Below are positions 7,752 to 15,913 of a stretch of 29,196 bases of DNA, one piece after another (the stretch's first letter is position 1; each line of letters opens with the position of its first letter). The stretch comes from Methanobacteriaceae archaeon UBA349 (lineage in GTDB: Archaea; Methanobacteriota; Methanobacteria; Methanobacteriales; Methanobacteriaceae), in NCBI GenBank assembly GCA_002509745.1, contig DAWK01000087.1, positions 3,329 through 32,524 on the forward strand, read 5' to 3'. The position numbers were made by a program, and so were the translations under genes. Under the pieces are notes generated by a model, which saw only the letters and a program-made list of their open reading frames with translations, was not told where the DNA came from and ran no database searches.

Positions 7752-8438
7752 ATGAACGAGTTTTTAAATGGAATGTTACAGGCTATAAATCTAATTTTAA
7801 CCTTAAATCCAGAATTAGTTGAAATAACCACCCGTACTCTTTTCATATCTCTTTCAGCCACATTCATAGCAGCCCTAATTGCCATTCCCCTGGGAGGATT
7901 AATTAATTTTAAAAAATTTAAGGGCAAAAGAAGTCTGATAAATCTAATTCAAACTTTATACAGTCTCCCCACAGTCCTGGTGGGTTTATTTGTATTTTTG
8001 CTACTCTCCCAACAAGGAGTATTCGGTGATCTCAATCTATTGTTCACCCCCACTGGAATGATAATAGGTCAGACCCTTTTAATATTACCCATATTAATTG
8101 GATTTACTATTACTGCCCTTAAAACCGTGGGGAAAGACCTCACAGATTTATCTATTTCCCTGGGAGCCAGTGAATTTCAGACCATTTACACCATAATGCG
8201 CGAGGCTAAGTACGCCATAATGGCCGCTGTGATTCTGGGATTTGGAAGAGCCATATCCGAAGTGGGTGTGGCCATTATGATTGGAGGAAATATCAGAGGG
8301 GCCACCAGAGTAATAACCACTACCATATCTCTGGAAACATCTAAAGGTAATTTAGAGCTTTCCATAGCTTTAGGGATTATCCTGCTGGGCATAGCACTTA
8401 TAATCAATCTCATACTTAACCAGATACAGGAACCTTAA
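7752..8438 (+). CDS. tupB: Tungstate ABC transporter permease TupB
   Basis: A 228-residue inner-membrane permease with five or six hydrophobic helices. The EAA loop that docks the ATPase appears as REAKYAIMAAVILGFGRAI, followed by SEVGVAIMIGGN, typical of Tup/Cys/Mod-type permeases. TLYSLPTVLVG and the ILPILIG region are also characteristic of TupB. The start at ATG 7752 has GGTGG at 7743-7747. It stands between tupA and tupC, and the spacing on both sides (102 and 87 bases) is wider than in a tight operon. Confidence 0.88.
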   Translation: MNEFLNGMLQAINLILTLNPELVEITTRTLFISLSATFIAALIAIPLGGLINFKKFKGKRSLINLIQTLYSLPTVLVGLFVFLLLSQQGVFGDLNLLFTPTGMIIGQTLLILPILIGFTITALKTVGKDLTDLSISLGASEFQTIYTIMREAKYAIMAAVILGFGRAISEVGVAIMIGGNIRGATRVITTTISLETSKGNLELSIALGIILLGIALIINLILNQIQEP

Positions 8439-8525
8439 CTGTAAAAAATCCAAAATAATGAATCTAAAAAAGAATTAAACCCCACTGAAATCAGGAAAAA
8501 TAATTTAAAATAATCAGGAGAAAAC

Positions 8526-9593
8526 ATGAATATTTTAGAATTAGAAGGAATTTCAAAAAAATACGATCAAGAAGAGATTCTACTTAATGTTAACCTTAAA
8601 ATTAAAAAAGGTACCAATTTAGGGCTTATTGGCCCTACAGGATGTGGAAAAACCACATTACTTAGAATAATTGATTTGCTGGAAACTCCTGATTCTGGAA
8701 AGATTGTTTTTAATGATATTGATGTATTAAATTCTTCAAAAAAAGAAAAAATTCAAATTAGAAGAAAAATAGGCATGGTATTTCAAAAACCAGTGGTTTT
8801 TAGAGGAACCGTTATGGAAAACGTGGCTTATGGCCCGGATATACGAGGCCGTGACAAAAATGAACTAAAAGGAAAAATAAGTGAAAAACTGGAATCCCTG
8901 GGGCTGGGAGGTTACGAAGACCGGGATGCTTCCAGCCTATCTGGCGGGGAAACCCAACGAATGGCGCTGGCTCGAGTGCTTATTAATGAACCAGAACTCT
9001 TAGTTCTGGATGAACCAACTGCTAATCTGGATCCCCTGTCCACTGAAAAAATTGAATCAATAATCCTGGAGCTTAAAAAGAATGAAAACACAGTTATAAT
9101 GGCTACCCACGATTTAATCCAGGGCCAAAGATTATGTGATGAAATTGCCATTTTAAATCATAAAATTTTCCAGATTGGCTCCCCGGAAGATGTTTTTAGT
9201 AAACCAAAGAATCGTTTTGTGGCCGATTTTGTAGGGGTTAAGAATATCATCCAGGGCCATGCTGAAGCAGCTTCCGAAGGATTATCTGCCATAAAAACTA
9301 GCTCATTAACTATTTATTCGTCTGAATCATTGAATGGTTCGGTTCATGTGAGTATTCGGCCAGAAGATATTACGCTTTCCCTTAATAAAGTAGAAACCAG
9401 CGCCTTAAATGAATTTAAGGGCGAGGTTACAGAGATAAGTAAACAGGGTGCATTGGTTAATGTTAAAATAAGTGTTTCAGGGGAAATTTTCATGGTTTAC
9501 ATGACGAGAAAATCCTTTTTAGACATGGAACTTACCATTGGTTCACCAGTATGGATTCAGTTTAAGGCCTCGGCCGTTCATGTTTTTAAATAA
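8526..9593 (+). CDS. tupC: Tungstate ABC transporter ATPase TupC
   Basis: A 355-residue ATP-binding subunit that powers the TupAB importer. Walker A GPTGCGKTT is at 36-44, the Q-loop at VFQKP, the signature LSGGETQRM at 138-146, Walker B LLVLDEPT at 158-165, and the switch His in ATHD. About 230-355 form an extra C-terminal part with a TOBE/Mop-like regulatory domain (VHVSIRPEDITL, then FKGEVTEISKQGALVNVKI). This is the kind of domain by which transported oxyanion can feed back on the ATPase. It is longer than the minimal TupC because of this domain. It is the last gene of the cluster. Confidence 0.88.
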   Translation: MNILELEGISKKYDQEEILLNVNLKIKKGTNLGLIGPTGCGKTTLLRIIDLLETPDSGKIVFNDIDVLNSSKKEKIQIRRKIGMVFQKPVVFRGTVMENVAYGPDIRGRDKNELKGKISEKLESLGLGGYEDRDASSLSGGETQRMALARVLINEPELLVLDEPTANLDPLSTEKIESIILELKKNENTVIMATHDLIQGQRLCDEIAILNHKIFQIGSPEDVFSKPKNRFVADFVGVKNIIQGHAEAASEGLSAIKTSSLTIYSSESLNGSVHVSIRPEDITLSLNKVETSALNEFKGEVTEISKQGALVNVKISVSGEIFMVYMTRKSFLDMELTIGSPVWIQFKASAVHVFK

Positions 9594-9967
9594 TATGAAA
9601 TCAACATTTACTATATTTATAAATTTATGACTTTATCTGTGTATGCTGAGACTATTAATTAGATTTGAATAATTGTCCACCCATATGCTTTAAGTTAGCA
9701 TAATTTATTTTAATAGTTGAACCTTAATTTATTTATTTAATTAAAAGAAGTTTTTATTTAAAGTATGGTAAAAATAATCTTATATTCTTATATTGATTAA
9801 GATATAGTTTGAAAAATTATTTTTATGATTTATGTTTGTTTTAATAAAAATTTAAAAAAATATTATCAAAAATGTTTAATTAAAAAATAGTTTTGGTTTA
9901 AAAAGTCTAGAATTTTATTAATAATCTTAATTAATAATCAAAATTGTTTTATGAATTTTATTAAAAA
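9594..9967. other. 374-base AT-rich gap between convergent genes
   Basis: No gene-like frame is seen. It holds one hairpin, TATGCT (9684-9689) with AGCATA (9697-9702), followed by a T-rich stretch that could terminate tupC transcription about 90 bases past its stop. The rest is A/T homopolymer-rich sequence, including repeated TTAATTAATAAT-like words near 9915-9940. Confidence 0.5.
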
Positions 9968-10675
9968 TCAATTGCGCTTAACAGCCGTAAGAAGGCCATC
10001 CCTTCCTTCTTCCACAAATAAAACTGCTTTCCCATTAACAGGGCATGGTTTTACAGGCTTATTTTCTTCATTAATGACTTCACCATTGGTCACGATTCTA
10101 CCATCAATATTAAAAACAATATCAATTCCAGCATCAAGAAGGTTTTCCACAGTTTGGGCGCCAGTAAGGTCTCTGATTTTCCCAATTTGCAGAAATCTGC
10201 CATCAATATTAGTAAAAGCTAGACCCAATCCAGCCATGGCCCCTATAACCCCATCTTCTGTTCCACCCAGGCCTTCTAATCTTATTCCCAGGTTTCTAGC
10301 AAGTGTTCTTGATTTACCTTGATTTAAGACAGTGTCTTTTGCATCTCGACCATATGCCACCAATGGAGGCAAAATCTGACTGTGATGAGCTACGGCCAGA
10401 CCAGGATCACTGCCTTCAATAAAGTCGTTGAGCATTTCTTCTCGGGCAATTTCAAAAATATCCGTTAATTCATTCTGGTCATCTGATTCCAGGTGGATTA
10501 CCCCACAACTGTTGTGAGAGGTGTAGGGAATATCCGGGTGAAAGTAAAGCTGGTGCCGAGTAACTCCCCTAAGCGGATAATTTTTGGCCAGTTCATCTGC
10601 CACTGCCCGGGCCAATCGTCCGGTGCCTCTTGAATGTAAATTGTCAGTATCATCCATGCAAACGTAAATAGTCAT
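9968..10675 (-). CDS. Stand-alone TiaS-like domain protein of unknown function
   Basis: A 235-residue protein beginning MTIYVCMDDTDNLHSRGTG. This opening is the signature of the catalytic domain of archaeal tRNA-Ile2 agmatidine synthase (TiaS), where the Asp cluster takes part in a kinase-like step. Further shared features are SCGVIHLES, EGSDPGLAVAH and the Gly-rich LEGLGGTEDGVIGAMAGLGL. TiaS itself is about 420 residues with OB-fold and zinc-ribbon domains, which are absent here. This is therefore a paralogue, or a domain reused for another ATP-dependent reaction, not TiaS. The start has AGAGGT upstream. It lies 142 bases after the DUF2149 gene on the same strand and could be the last member of that group or have its own promoter. 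Confidence 0.6.
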   Translation of the reverse strand: MTIYVCMDDTDNLHSRGTGRLARAVADELAKNYPLRGVTRHQLYFHPDIPYTSHNSCGVIHLESDDQNELTDIFEIAREEMLNDFIEGSDPGLAVAHHSQILPPLVAYGRDAKDTVLNQGKSRTLARNLGIRLEGLGGTEDGVIGAMAGLGLAFTNIDGRFLQIGKIRDLTGAQTVENLLDAGIDIVFNIDGRIVTNGEVINEENKPVKPCPVNGKAVLFVEEGRDGLLTAVKRN

Positions 10676-10816
10676 TAAATTACCTCTTAAGATTATTTTT
10701 AAAATAATAAGGTTTTTAAGATTTAAATATTGCGATTAGAGCCCATATTACTATTTTTTATGATTCGATAGATTAAATTATCTTCTTTAATAACATCATA
10801 AAAAAAAATAAAATGA

Positions 10817-11158
10817 TTATCCTCCCTGAACCATAATCAATTTTCCGGTTTTAGGATCTTTATATACTTTCCCCATTTCTTCCATTCCTTTCCCTGATCC
10901 AGAAGCAGATTGGGGAGTTTCATTAATTTTTTCACCCATTTTAACTTGAGCTACTTCTTTCATGGCTTTTATTGTGTCTTGACGTTCTTGAGGATTCATG
11001 TCACTAAAAATTACACTCTGCATATTCCATGAGATAACTAAAAAAATTAAAAACCCCACTGATAAGACCAGCATGGCATCCACCAGATTGGCCGAACCTG
11101 CCATGGGATCTTCTTCACCTCCAATAGATATTAACCTCCTACTACTTCTTCTAAGCAT
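10817..11158 (-). CDS. DUF2149 protein, ExbD/TolR-like partner of the proton channel
   Basis: A 113-residue, single-span membrane protein. A short basic N-terminus (RRSSRR) inside the cell leads to [31 protein letters not shown] lines up with PFIDVMLVL of bacterial ExbD, so D27 corresponds to the proton-carrying Asp of ExbD. The remaining 60 residues are polar, outside the membrane and much shorter than the ExbD periplasmic domain, with a Ser/Gly linker. The start codon overlaps the end of the ExbB-like gene by eight bases, so the two are translationally coupled. The motif match supports an ion-motive-force-driven motor; the partner it drives is unknown. Confidence 0.78.
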   Translation of the reverse strand: MLRRSSRRLISIGGEEDPMAGSANLVDAMLVLSVGFLIFLVISWNMQSVIFSDMNPQERQDTIKAMKEVAQVKMGEKINETPQSASGSGKGMEEMGKVYKDPKTGKLIMVQGG

Positions 11159-11798
11159 TTTTCATCACTTCCAGAACTGATTCAGCCATCACTTCCAAGT
11201 TAGAAAGATCTTCTTCATACCATCTTCTTCTAATCTTAGAAATTACATAGGCCAGGCCCCCAGCAGCCAAACCAACTACCGTAGTATCGAAAGCTACAAT
11301 TATAGCTTGGGCCAATCCCTGGATATCTCCCCCACCTAAAGCTGCTAATCCAGGGCCCATTGGTATTAAAGTACCCATTAAACCCAGAGTAGGTCCTAAT
11401 CGAGTAACTATGTCTGTTTTCTCTAGCTTCTTTGCCGCTTTTATTTCTTCTGATTCCAACAATTTCCTGGCAAATGCTTCCCGAGATTTAGAACTTATCC
11501 TGAAACTTTCAGCTAACTGAATCAAAGCATTCTTTTGATTTTGAGAAATAATGGCATTTTTTACCGTTTCAACTATTTTCTGAGGATTTTCAGTATTTCC
11601 CACGGAAATAATCATACTTTCAATTTGCTTAATGTTGATACGGATTCTATGATAATATTCATAAAATAGGGTTCCCAAGCTGACTAAGGCATAGGCAAAA
11701 AATAGTAATAGGCCTATTATTACTGGTATGAGAAGTGCTTGGGAAATTAAATGTAAAGCACTGGTTAAAATTTCACTGTTAAATAAATTTTCCATCAT
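11151..11798 (-). CDS. exbB: ExbB/TolQ/MotA-family proton channel protein
   Basis: A 215-residue channel subunit of an ion-driven motor. TM1 is at about 16-46, a long cytoplasmic helical region (50-130) contains the conserved-type [19 protein letters not shown] at the start of TM2 (134-154), and TM3 lies at about 162-186 with [12 protein letters not shown]. The paired Thr there corresponds to the pore Thr of ExbB/TolQ. The tail is basic, RRRWYEED. The start is ATG 11798 with GAGGT seven bases upstream. In bacteria such channels energise outer-membrane transport or wall processes. A pseudomurein-walled archaeon has no outer membrane, so the coupled partner should be an envelope protein. The two secreted DUF11 proteins encoded just upstream in the same group are the obvious candidates. 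Confidence 0.82.
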   Translation of the reverse strand: MMENLFNSEILTSALHLISQALLIPVIIGLLLFFAYALVSLGTLFYEYYHRIRINIKQIESMIISVGNTENPQKIVETVKNAIISQNQKNALIQLAESFRISSKSREAFARKLLESEEIKAAKKLEKTDIVTRLGPTLGLMGTLIPMGPGLAALGGGDIQGLAQAIIVAFDTTVVGLAAGGLAYVISKIRRRWYEEDLSNLEVMAESVLEVMKNA

Positions 11799-11855
11799 TT
11801 AATAGACCTCTTGAATTAACTGGAGATTAATCATTTATTTTTATCCTTTTATTGA

Positions 11856-12692
11856 TTAGTTACCCCGTATCCCTTTGAAATAACCAAATACAATTAGACC
11901 ACAAATTATTAAACCGGCTATTAAAGCTTGCAATAAATTTGAAGGTGTTTGTTGAGGTTCAGTATTTTCTTTAGTAACTTCATAAGCATTTTTTCCTTCC
12001 TGGCCTTCACCTCCACCACTGCTTTGTAATATATTTGCCTTGTATTCCAGATTATTGCCTATACCTGTAGTATTATCGCTTTTGACTATATTGCCAAATA
12101 TTTCTTCGTAAAATGAAGCAGTGCCATTACCTGTGCCGTTACCAGCACCATTACCACTACCCGTACCATTACCCGTACCATTACCCGTACCATTACCCGT
12201 TTCATTTTTATTTATTTTAACTTTTAATGTGTCTGGAGATGCTGAAGACACATGGCTGGCAAACTGAGCTTGAGTAGTTTCTAAAGTGATGCTATTAAAA
12301 TGACCATTTGCTCTCACTGTTTTTCCTTCAGCAGATGGTAAAACTTCAAAGGATATGTAAATAGTTTTAGTTTTACCATTAGAATCATGTCTCATGTTTC
12401 CAACCACCCATGAACCTGAAGAAGATGAATAGTCAGCTTTAGAAACTGAGGTATAGTGAGATAAATATTTTAGCCCATCAGGAACAGGAAGAGAAACAAT
12501 AACATTGTTCCAGCCCACAGTTCCAGTATTATACGCATTAACAGTTATTTGAACCTGATCTCCAACATTAACGGATTGTTTATTAAATTGAACAGTTAAA
12601 ACCCCGCTTGAATCAGCAAAAGCTATCCCCGAACTTGAGCACACAATAAAAAATGTCAGAATAACGGTCAAAAAAGGTTTAATATTTATCAT
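11856..12692 (-). CDS. Secreted DUF11-domain surface protein with Gly-Asn-Thr linker and C-terminal anchor
   Basis: 278 residues from ATG 12692, chosen because GGATGATG stands just before it and the resulting N-terminus, MINIKPFLTVILTFFIV...AFA, is a proper signal peptide. A longer frame to 12743 adds 17 residues. A single DUF11-like beta-sandwich follows (about 30-155; VNVGDQVQITVNAYNTG, LPVPDGLKYLS). A tract of GNGT units (about 165-190) encoded by 12-base repeats comes next, then a polar region and a C-terminal membrane helix (LLQALIAGLIICGLIVFGYF). Many NGT/NNT sequons suggest N-glycosylation. It sits between the large surface protein and exbB, 58 bases before the latter, so it is a likely wall-side partner of the channel. 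Confidence 0.7.
   Translation of the reverse strand: MINIKPFLTVILTFFIVCSSSGIAFADSSGVLTVQFNKQSVNVGDQVQITVNAYNTGTVGWNNVIVSLPVPDGLKYLSHYTSVSKADYSSSSGSWVVGNMRHDSNGKTKTIYISFEVLPSAEGKTVRANGHFNSITLETTQAQFASHVSSASPDTLKVKINKNETGNGTGNGTGNGTGSGNGAGNGTGNGTASFYEEIFGNIVKSDNTTGIGNNLEYKANILQSSGGGEGQEGKNAYEVTKENTEPQQTPSNLLQALIAGLIICGLIVFGYFKGIRGN
12121..12200 (-). repeat. 12-base tandem repeat encoding GNGT
   Basis: Read on the minus strand, the unit GGTAATGGTACG recurs about six to seven times, exact in the first copies and degenerate toward the end. The period is a multiple of three, so copy-number change would lengthen or shorten the linker without a frameshift. Each NGT is a glycosylation sequon. Confidence 0.75.
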
Positions 12693-12809
12693 TTTCATCA
12701 TCCAATAAATTAAAAATCTTGCTAATTGAAAAGCTATTTTCAAATAATGTAATTTTAGGTCTTTTATCTTTTTTTAGAATATTTTAAAAAATAAAAAAAA
12801 AATAATATT

Positions 12810-15575
12810 TTATTTACGTACAGGGACTTGTAAAACCTTGGCTTTTATTCCTGTGCTGGATATTTCCATCAAAATTGATGAATAAACCCTTTTAGAAGGA
12901 TATACTTTAGTTAAGTATATTCTCTGAGTAAAAGCAGTTTTTCCAGTCATGGTAAGCTTGTTATACACGTTTATTGTCTTTCTGTAGGGCGATTTATTGT
13001 AGATGAACTTTGCAAAAGTGAATTTAGTACCCACTGGATATTTACCCAGGTTTAAAACATATGCTTTGTTAGGATACAGATTTGTGCTGAATTTCTTGTA
13101 CTGTTTCTGATTGTCCGGTAGTTGAACTGTTAAGTAGTAAATTAAGGATATCTTTCCCGTGCCCTTGTTAGAAACTGTTAAGGAAGCCATTGGAAAAGCT
13201 AACTGGTAAGTTTTAGTATTAACTGCCGCCCAGTTTCCTACACTATCAACCGCGGAGTATTTTAAATAGTTTGTTCCTTGTTTACTTATTTTAATAGGTG
13301 AAGTATATTTAATCTTAGTTGGGCTGGTAACTGGGTCGCTTCCATCAGTAGTATAATATATGGTTGAAGAATCACTTGATGTAATTTTTACATATTTATA
13401 GGTGTTGTAATTACCACTGGGGACGTCTGATGCTACAGATGGTGCGTGAGTGTCTAAGGTGTAGTTTTTAGTGTAAACATCAGACCAAACATTTTTCCAG
13501 TAACTATAGTTTCCTATGGCCGCGAATTTTACTATGGTATTGCCTTCTGTACTAACATTAACTGGACCCACATATTCCAGTCTGCTGGAACTATTACGAG
13601 GGTCTGAACCGTCTGTGGTGTAGTAAATAGTTCCATTTTTATCTGGAGTTAATATTAAGCTCACAGGAGACTTATAAGAACCGGATTCTGGAGTAGAATT
13701 AATTTTTGCAGCAATTGGGTTAAGATAACCATAGTTCAGGTACCCATTACCATTAGAATAGGCTATTTGGGGAACTCCCAGAGAGTCCATGGCCAGAGAA
13801 ATCCATGGAAAAGCACCAGAAGTGATATTTATGTTTTGTATATTCCAAGCTGCGCTATTTTGATCTTTATAAGCTAATTTCAATACTTGATTAATTGTGT
13901 CTAAATAAGCTATTTGGGGATTTCCTGCCAAGTCCAGTACCATATTAGTCCCCTGAACAGTTGAATTATCAAGTATTTCATATATCCAGTTTATTCCATT
14001 CCATTGGGCGTATTTAAGTCCTCCATCCTGTAAGATGTAACTTATCTGAGGATTTCCCTGTGAATTCAAAGTCAATGAGTTCCAGGATCCCACATGAGAA
14101 GAATTGTCCACAATTACGTTTTTCCAATTATTAGGGCCGATTCTCATAGCATATCTTAGATCACCATAATAATCATCGTGGTAAGCGATTCTAGGATTTC
14201 CAGTAGAATCCAGAATCAAAGAGTTATAATGACCCGCCGATCGGGCAACAGACTCTACAACCCAACTTGTGCCATTTTTGTAAGCATATTTTACTGTTTC
14301 TGCCCCATTATCAAAGAAACTTATGCAGGGACTGTTATTATACATGATGATGTTGGTATAGGATACATCTCCTGAAAAGATATTTTCGAAATGCCAACCG
14401 GAATGATCCTTGTAAGCGTATTTAAGAGCCGTATTACCATCATTATATACCACATATGGATTATTAGATGAATCTAGGGCCAAATCTGGATAAAACCCAG
14501 TTCCCCGGCTAGTAGTATTATTTGCTATGGTTTCATTAATCCAACCATTTTCGGTTTTATAAATATATTTTAAAACTGGCAATTGGGTGTAGATCAGATG
14601 AGGGTTTCCTAAGGAATCCATTACCAGAGAAGTGTAAGAACTGCCATTATCCAGCAAATCGCTTTTCCATGCACTATCCTTAGGTTCCACTAAGGAACTG
14701 GTAGTATTGTTGTTTAATATACCCGCAGTATTGTTTGAAATTGACAGATTAACCAGGAAATCAGCGACTGTGGCATTTTGTACATTAGGCATTAATTTAA
14801 AATTTAAATTAGTTTGTTGACCAGACAGATTTAGAGATACCCTGGCAGTTATATTAAGATATTTTTGATTACCTGCTCTTAAATTACCTAGATACCATAT
14901 CCCGTCAGTATAATTATTATTGGTTATATTATTCCCGTGGGATACATATTCTAAACCTGGGGGCAGTAGTGCTTGAATTTGTAAAGCTGAAAGGTCTTTG
15001 GTTCCATTATTTTTTATAGAAACCGTGAAATTAATCAGATCTCCCGGATTAACTGTTGATTTATCCACCATGCTTTTTAAAATTATATTGGATGTATTAG
15101 TGGCGTTAGTATTGTTGGTGGTGTTGTTGGTATTATTTGAAGTGGAATTGTTACTTATAGTGAGACTCACCAGCCCATTATTGGTTGTGGCATTTTGATC
15201 AGTATAAAACAATGACGATGTGAAATCCACCATTTGTCCTTTCAATGCTTCCAAAACATTTACGGTTATATAAAGCTGTTTTGAAACACCAGATTTTAAA
15301 TTTCCCACATTCCAAATCCCTGTTGCATTAGAATAAGTACCGCTGGAAGAGATATATTGTAATCCCGGCGGCAATAAAGCTTGTATCTGAACATTTGTAT
15401 AATTTAGAGAACCATTATTGGTTAAATTTACCATAAAGGTCACATTATCACCAATATTTACCAGGGGCTTATCTACCCCATTATTAATTATTATTCCTGA
15501 ATCTGCAAAAGCATACCCCGCCATTAAACTAATTATTAAAAACATGAGTATTGTTGAAATTAAAGACTTTCTCAT
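12810..15575 (-). CDS. Large secreted surface protein: two DUF11 domains, seven-repeat region, two CHB_HEX_C-like domains
   Basis: 921 residues with a signal peptide (1-25, ending YAFA). Two DUF11-like domains (about 30-145 and 165-285), both with QIQALLPPGLxY, are joined by an Asn/Thr-rich linker full of sequons. Residues 305-622 contain seven repeats of about 40-45 residues built around LDSxGNPxIAY followed by LKYAYK and a Trp, consistent with a seven-bladed propeller. Two domains of about 80 residues each (625-705 and 712-793) with TIYYTTDGSDP resemble the chitobiase C-terminal family. The last 125 residues are basic, with no membrane anchor or sorting signal. The start has GGAGAGGGG. It likely binds wall or surface glycans; it heads the group that includes the ExbB-like channel. 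Confidence 0.75.
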   Translation of the reverse strand: MRKSLISTILMFLIISLMAGYAFADSGIIINNGVDKPLVNIGDNVTFMVNLTNNGSLNYTNVQIQALLPPGLQYISSSGTYSNATGIWNVGNLKSGVSKQLYITVNVLEALKGQMVDFTSSLFYTDQNATTNNGLVSLTISNNSTSNNTNNTTNNTNATNTSNIILKSMVDKSTVNPGDLINFTVSIKNNGTKDLSALQIQALLPPGLEYVSHGNNITNNNYTDGIWYLGNLRAGNQKYLNITARVSLNLSGQQTNLNFKLMPNVQNATVADFLVNLSISNNTAGILNNNTTSSLVEPKDSAWKSDLLDNGSSYTSLVMDSLGNPHLIYTQLPVLKYIYKTENGWINETIANNTTSRGTGFYPDLALDSSNNPYVVYNDGNTALKYAYKDHSGWHFENIFSGDVSYTNIIMYNNSPCISFFDNGAETVKYAYKNGTSWVVESVARSAGHYNSLILDSTGNPRIAYHDDYYGDLRYAMRIGPNNWKNVIVDNSSHVGSWNSLTLNSQGNPQISYILQDGGLKYAQWNGINWIYEILDNSTVQGTNMVLDLAGNPQIAYLDTINQVLKLAYKDQNSAAWNIQNINITSGAFPWISLAMDSLGVPQIAYSNGNGYLNYGYLNPIAAKINSTPESGSYKSPVSLILTPDKNGTIYYTTDGSDPRNSSSRLEYVGPVNVSTEGNTIVKFAAIGNYSYWKNVWSDVYTKNYTLDTHAPSVASDVPSGNYNTYKYVKITSSDSSTIYYTTDGSDPVTSPTKIKYTSPIKISKQGTNYLKYSAVDSVGNWAAVNTKTYQLAFPMASLTVSNKGTGKISLIYYLTVQLPDNQKQYKKFSTNLYPNKAYVLNLGKYPVGTKFTFAKFIYNKSPYRKTINVYNKLTMTGKTAFTQRIYLTKVYPSKRVYSSILMEISSTGIKAKVLQVPVRK

Positions 15576-15904
15576 ATACCCCTCTCCATTTATTTTTATA
15601 AAATTTGATATTTTTGATTTATTGAAAAGAATATAAATACATATCGATAATTCTTGATAAAAAAATTAAAAAATATCAGCGTATAATTTAAAATAAAAAT
15701 AAAGAATTTTAAGTGCTAATAAAATATTATTACATCGAAAAAAAGTTAACAATATGTTTATTAATGCAATTAGTTAATTATGATTATCAGTTAAATAATA
15801 AAATAAAATTATTATCTCCACCCGAATAGAACCTAATCTTAAAAAACTATCCTAAAATATCCTTAATTTCTTATAAAGTAAAATCTTAATCAGAAAAAAG
15901 CTAG
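15576..15904. other. 329-base divergent intergenic region
   Basis: The left side holds the 28-bp dyad and TATA box that drive the surface-protein group leftward. The right side holds a TATA-like CTTATAAAG near 15870 that suits the rightward ABC transporter genes. Between them is AT-rich sequence with no gene-like frame. Confidence 0.55.
15621..15648 (-). promoter_or_regulatory. 28-bp dyad over the TATA box of the surface-protein/ExbB group (site D)
   Basis: On the minus strand the left arm ATCGATATGTA (15648-15638) is identical to that of site B. The spacer is TTTATA and the right arm is TTCTTTTCAAT, with 7 of 11 positions as in site B. The ATG at 15575 lies 73 bases downstream of the left arm start. 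Confidence 0.65.
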
Positions 15905-15913
15905 GTGAATACA

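Noticed and set aside
9951..10322. Plus-strand 123-residue frame
   Set aside because: Mirror of the TiaS-like gene on the minus strand, which has a recognised motif and a ribosome binding site.
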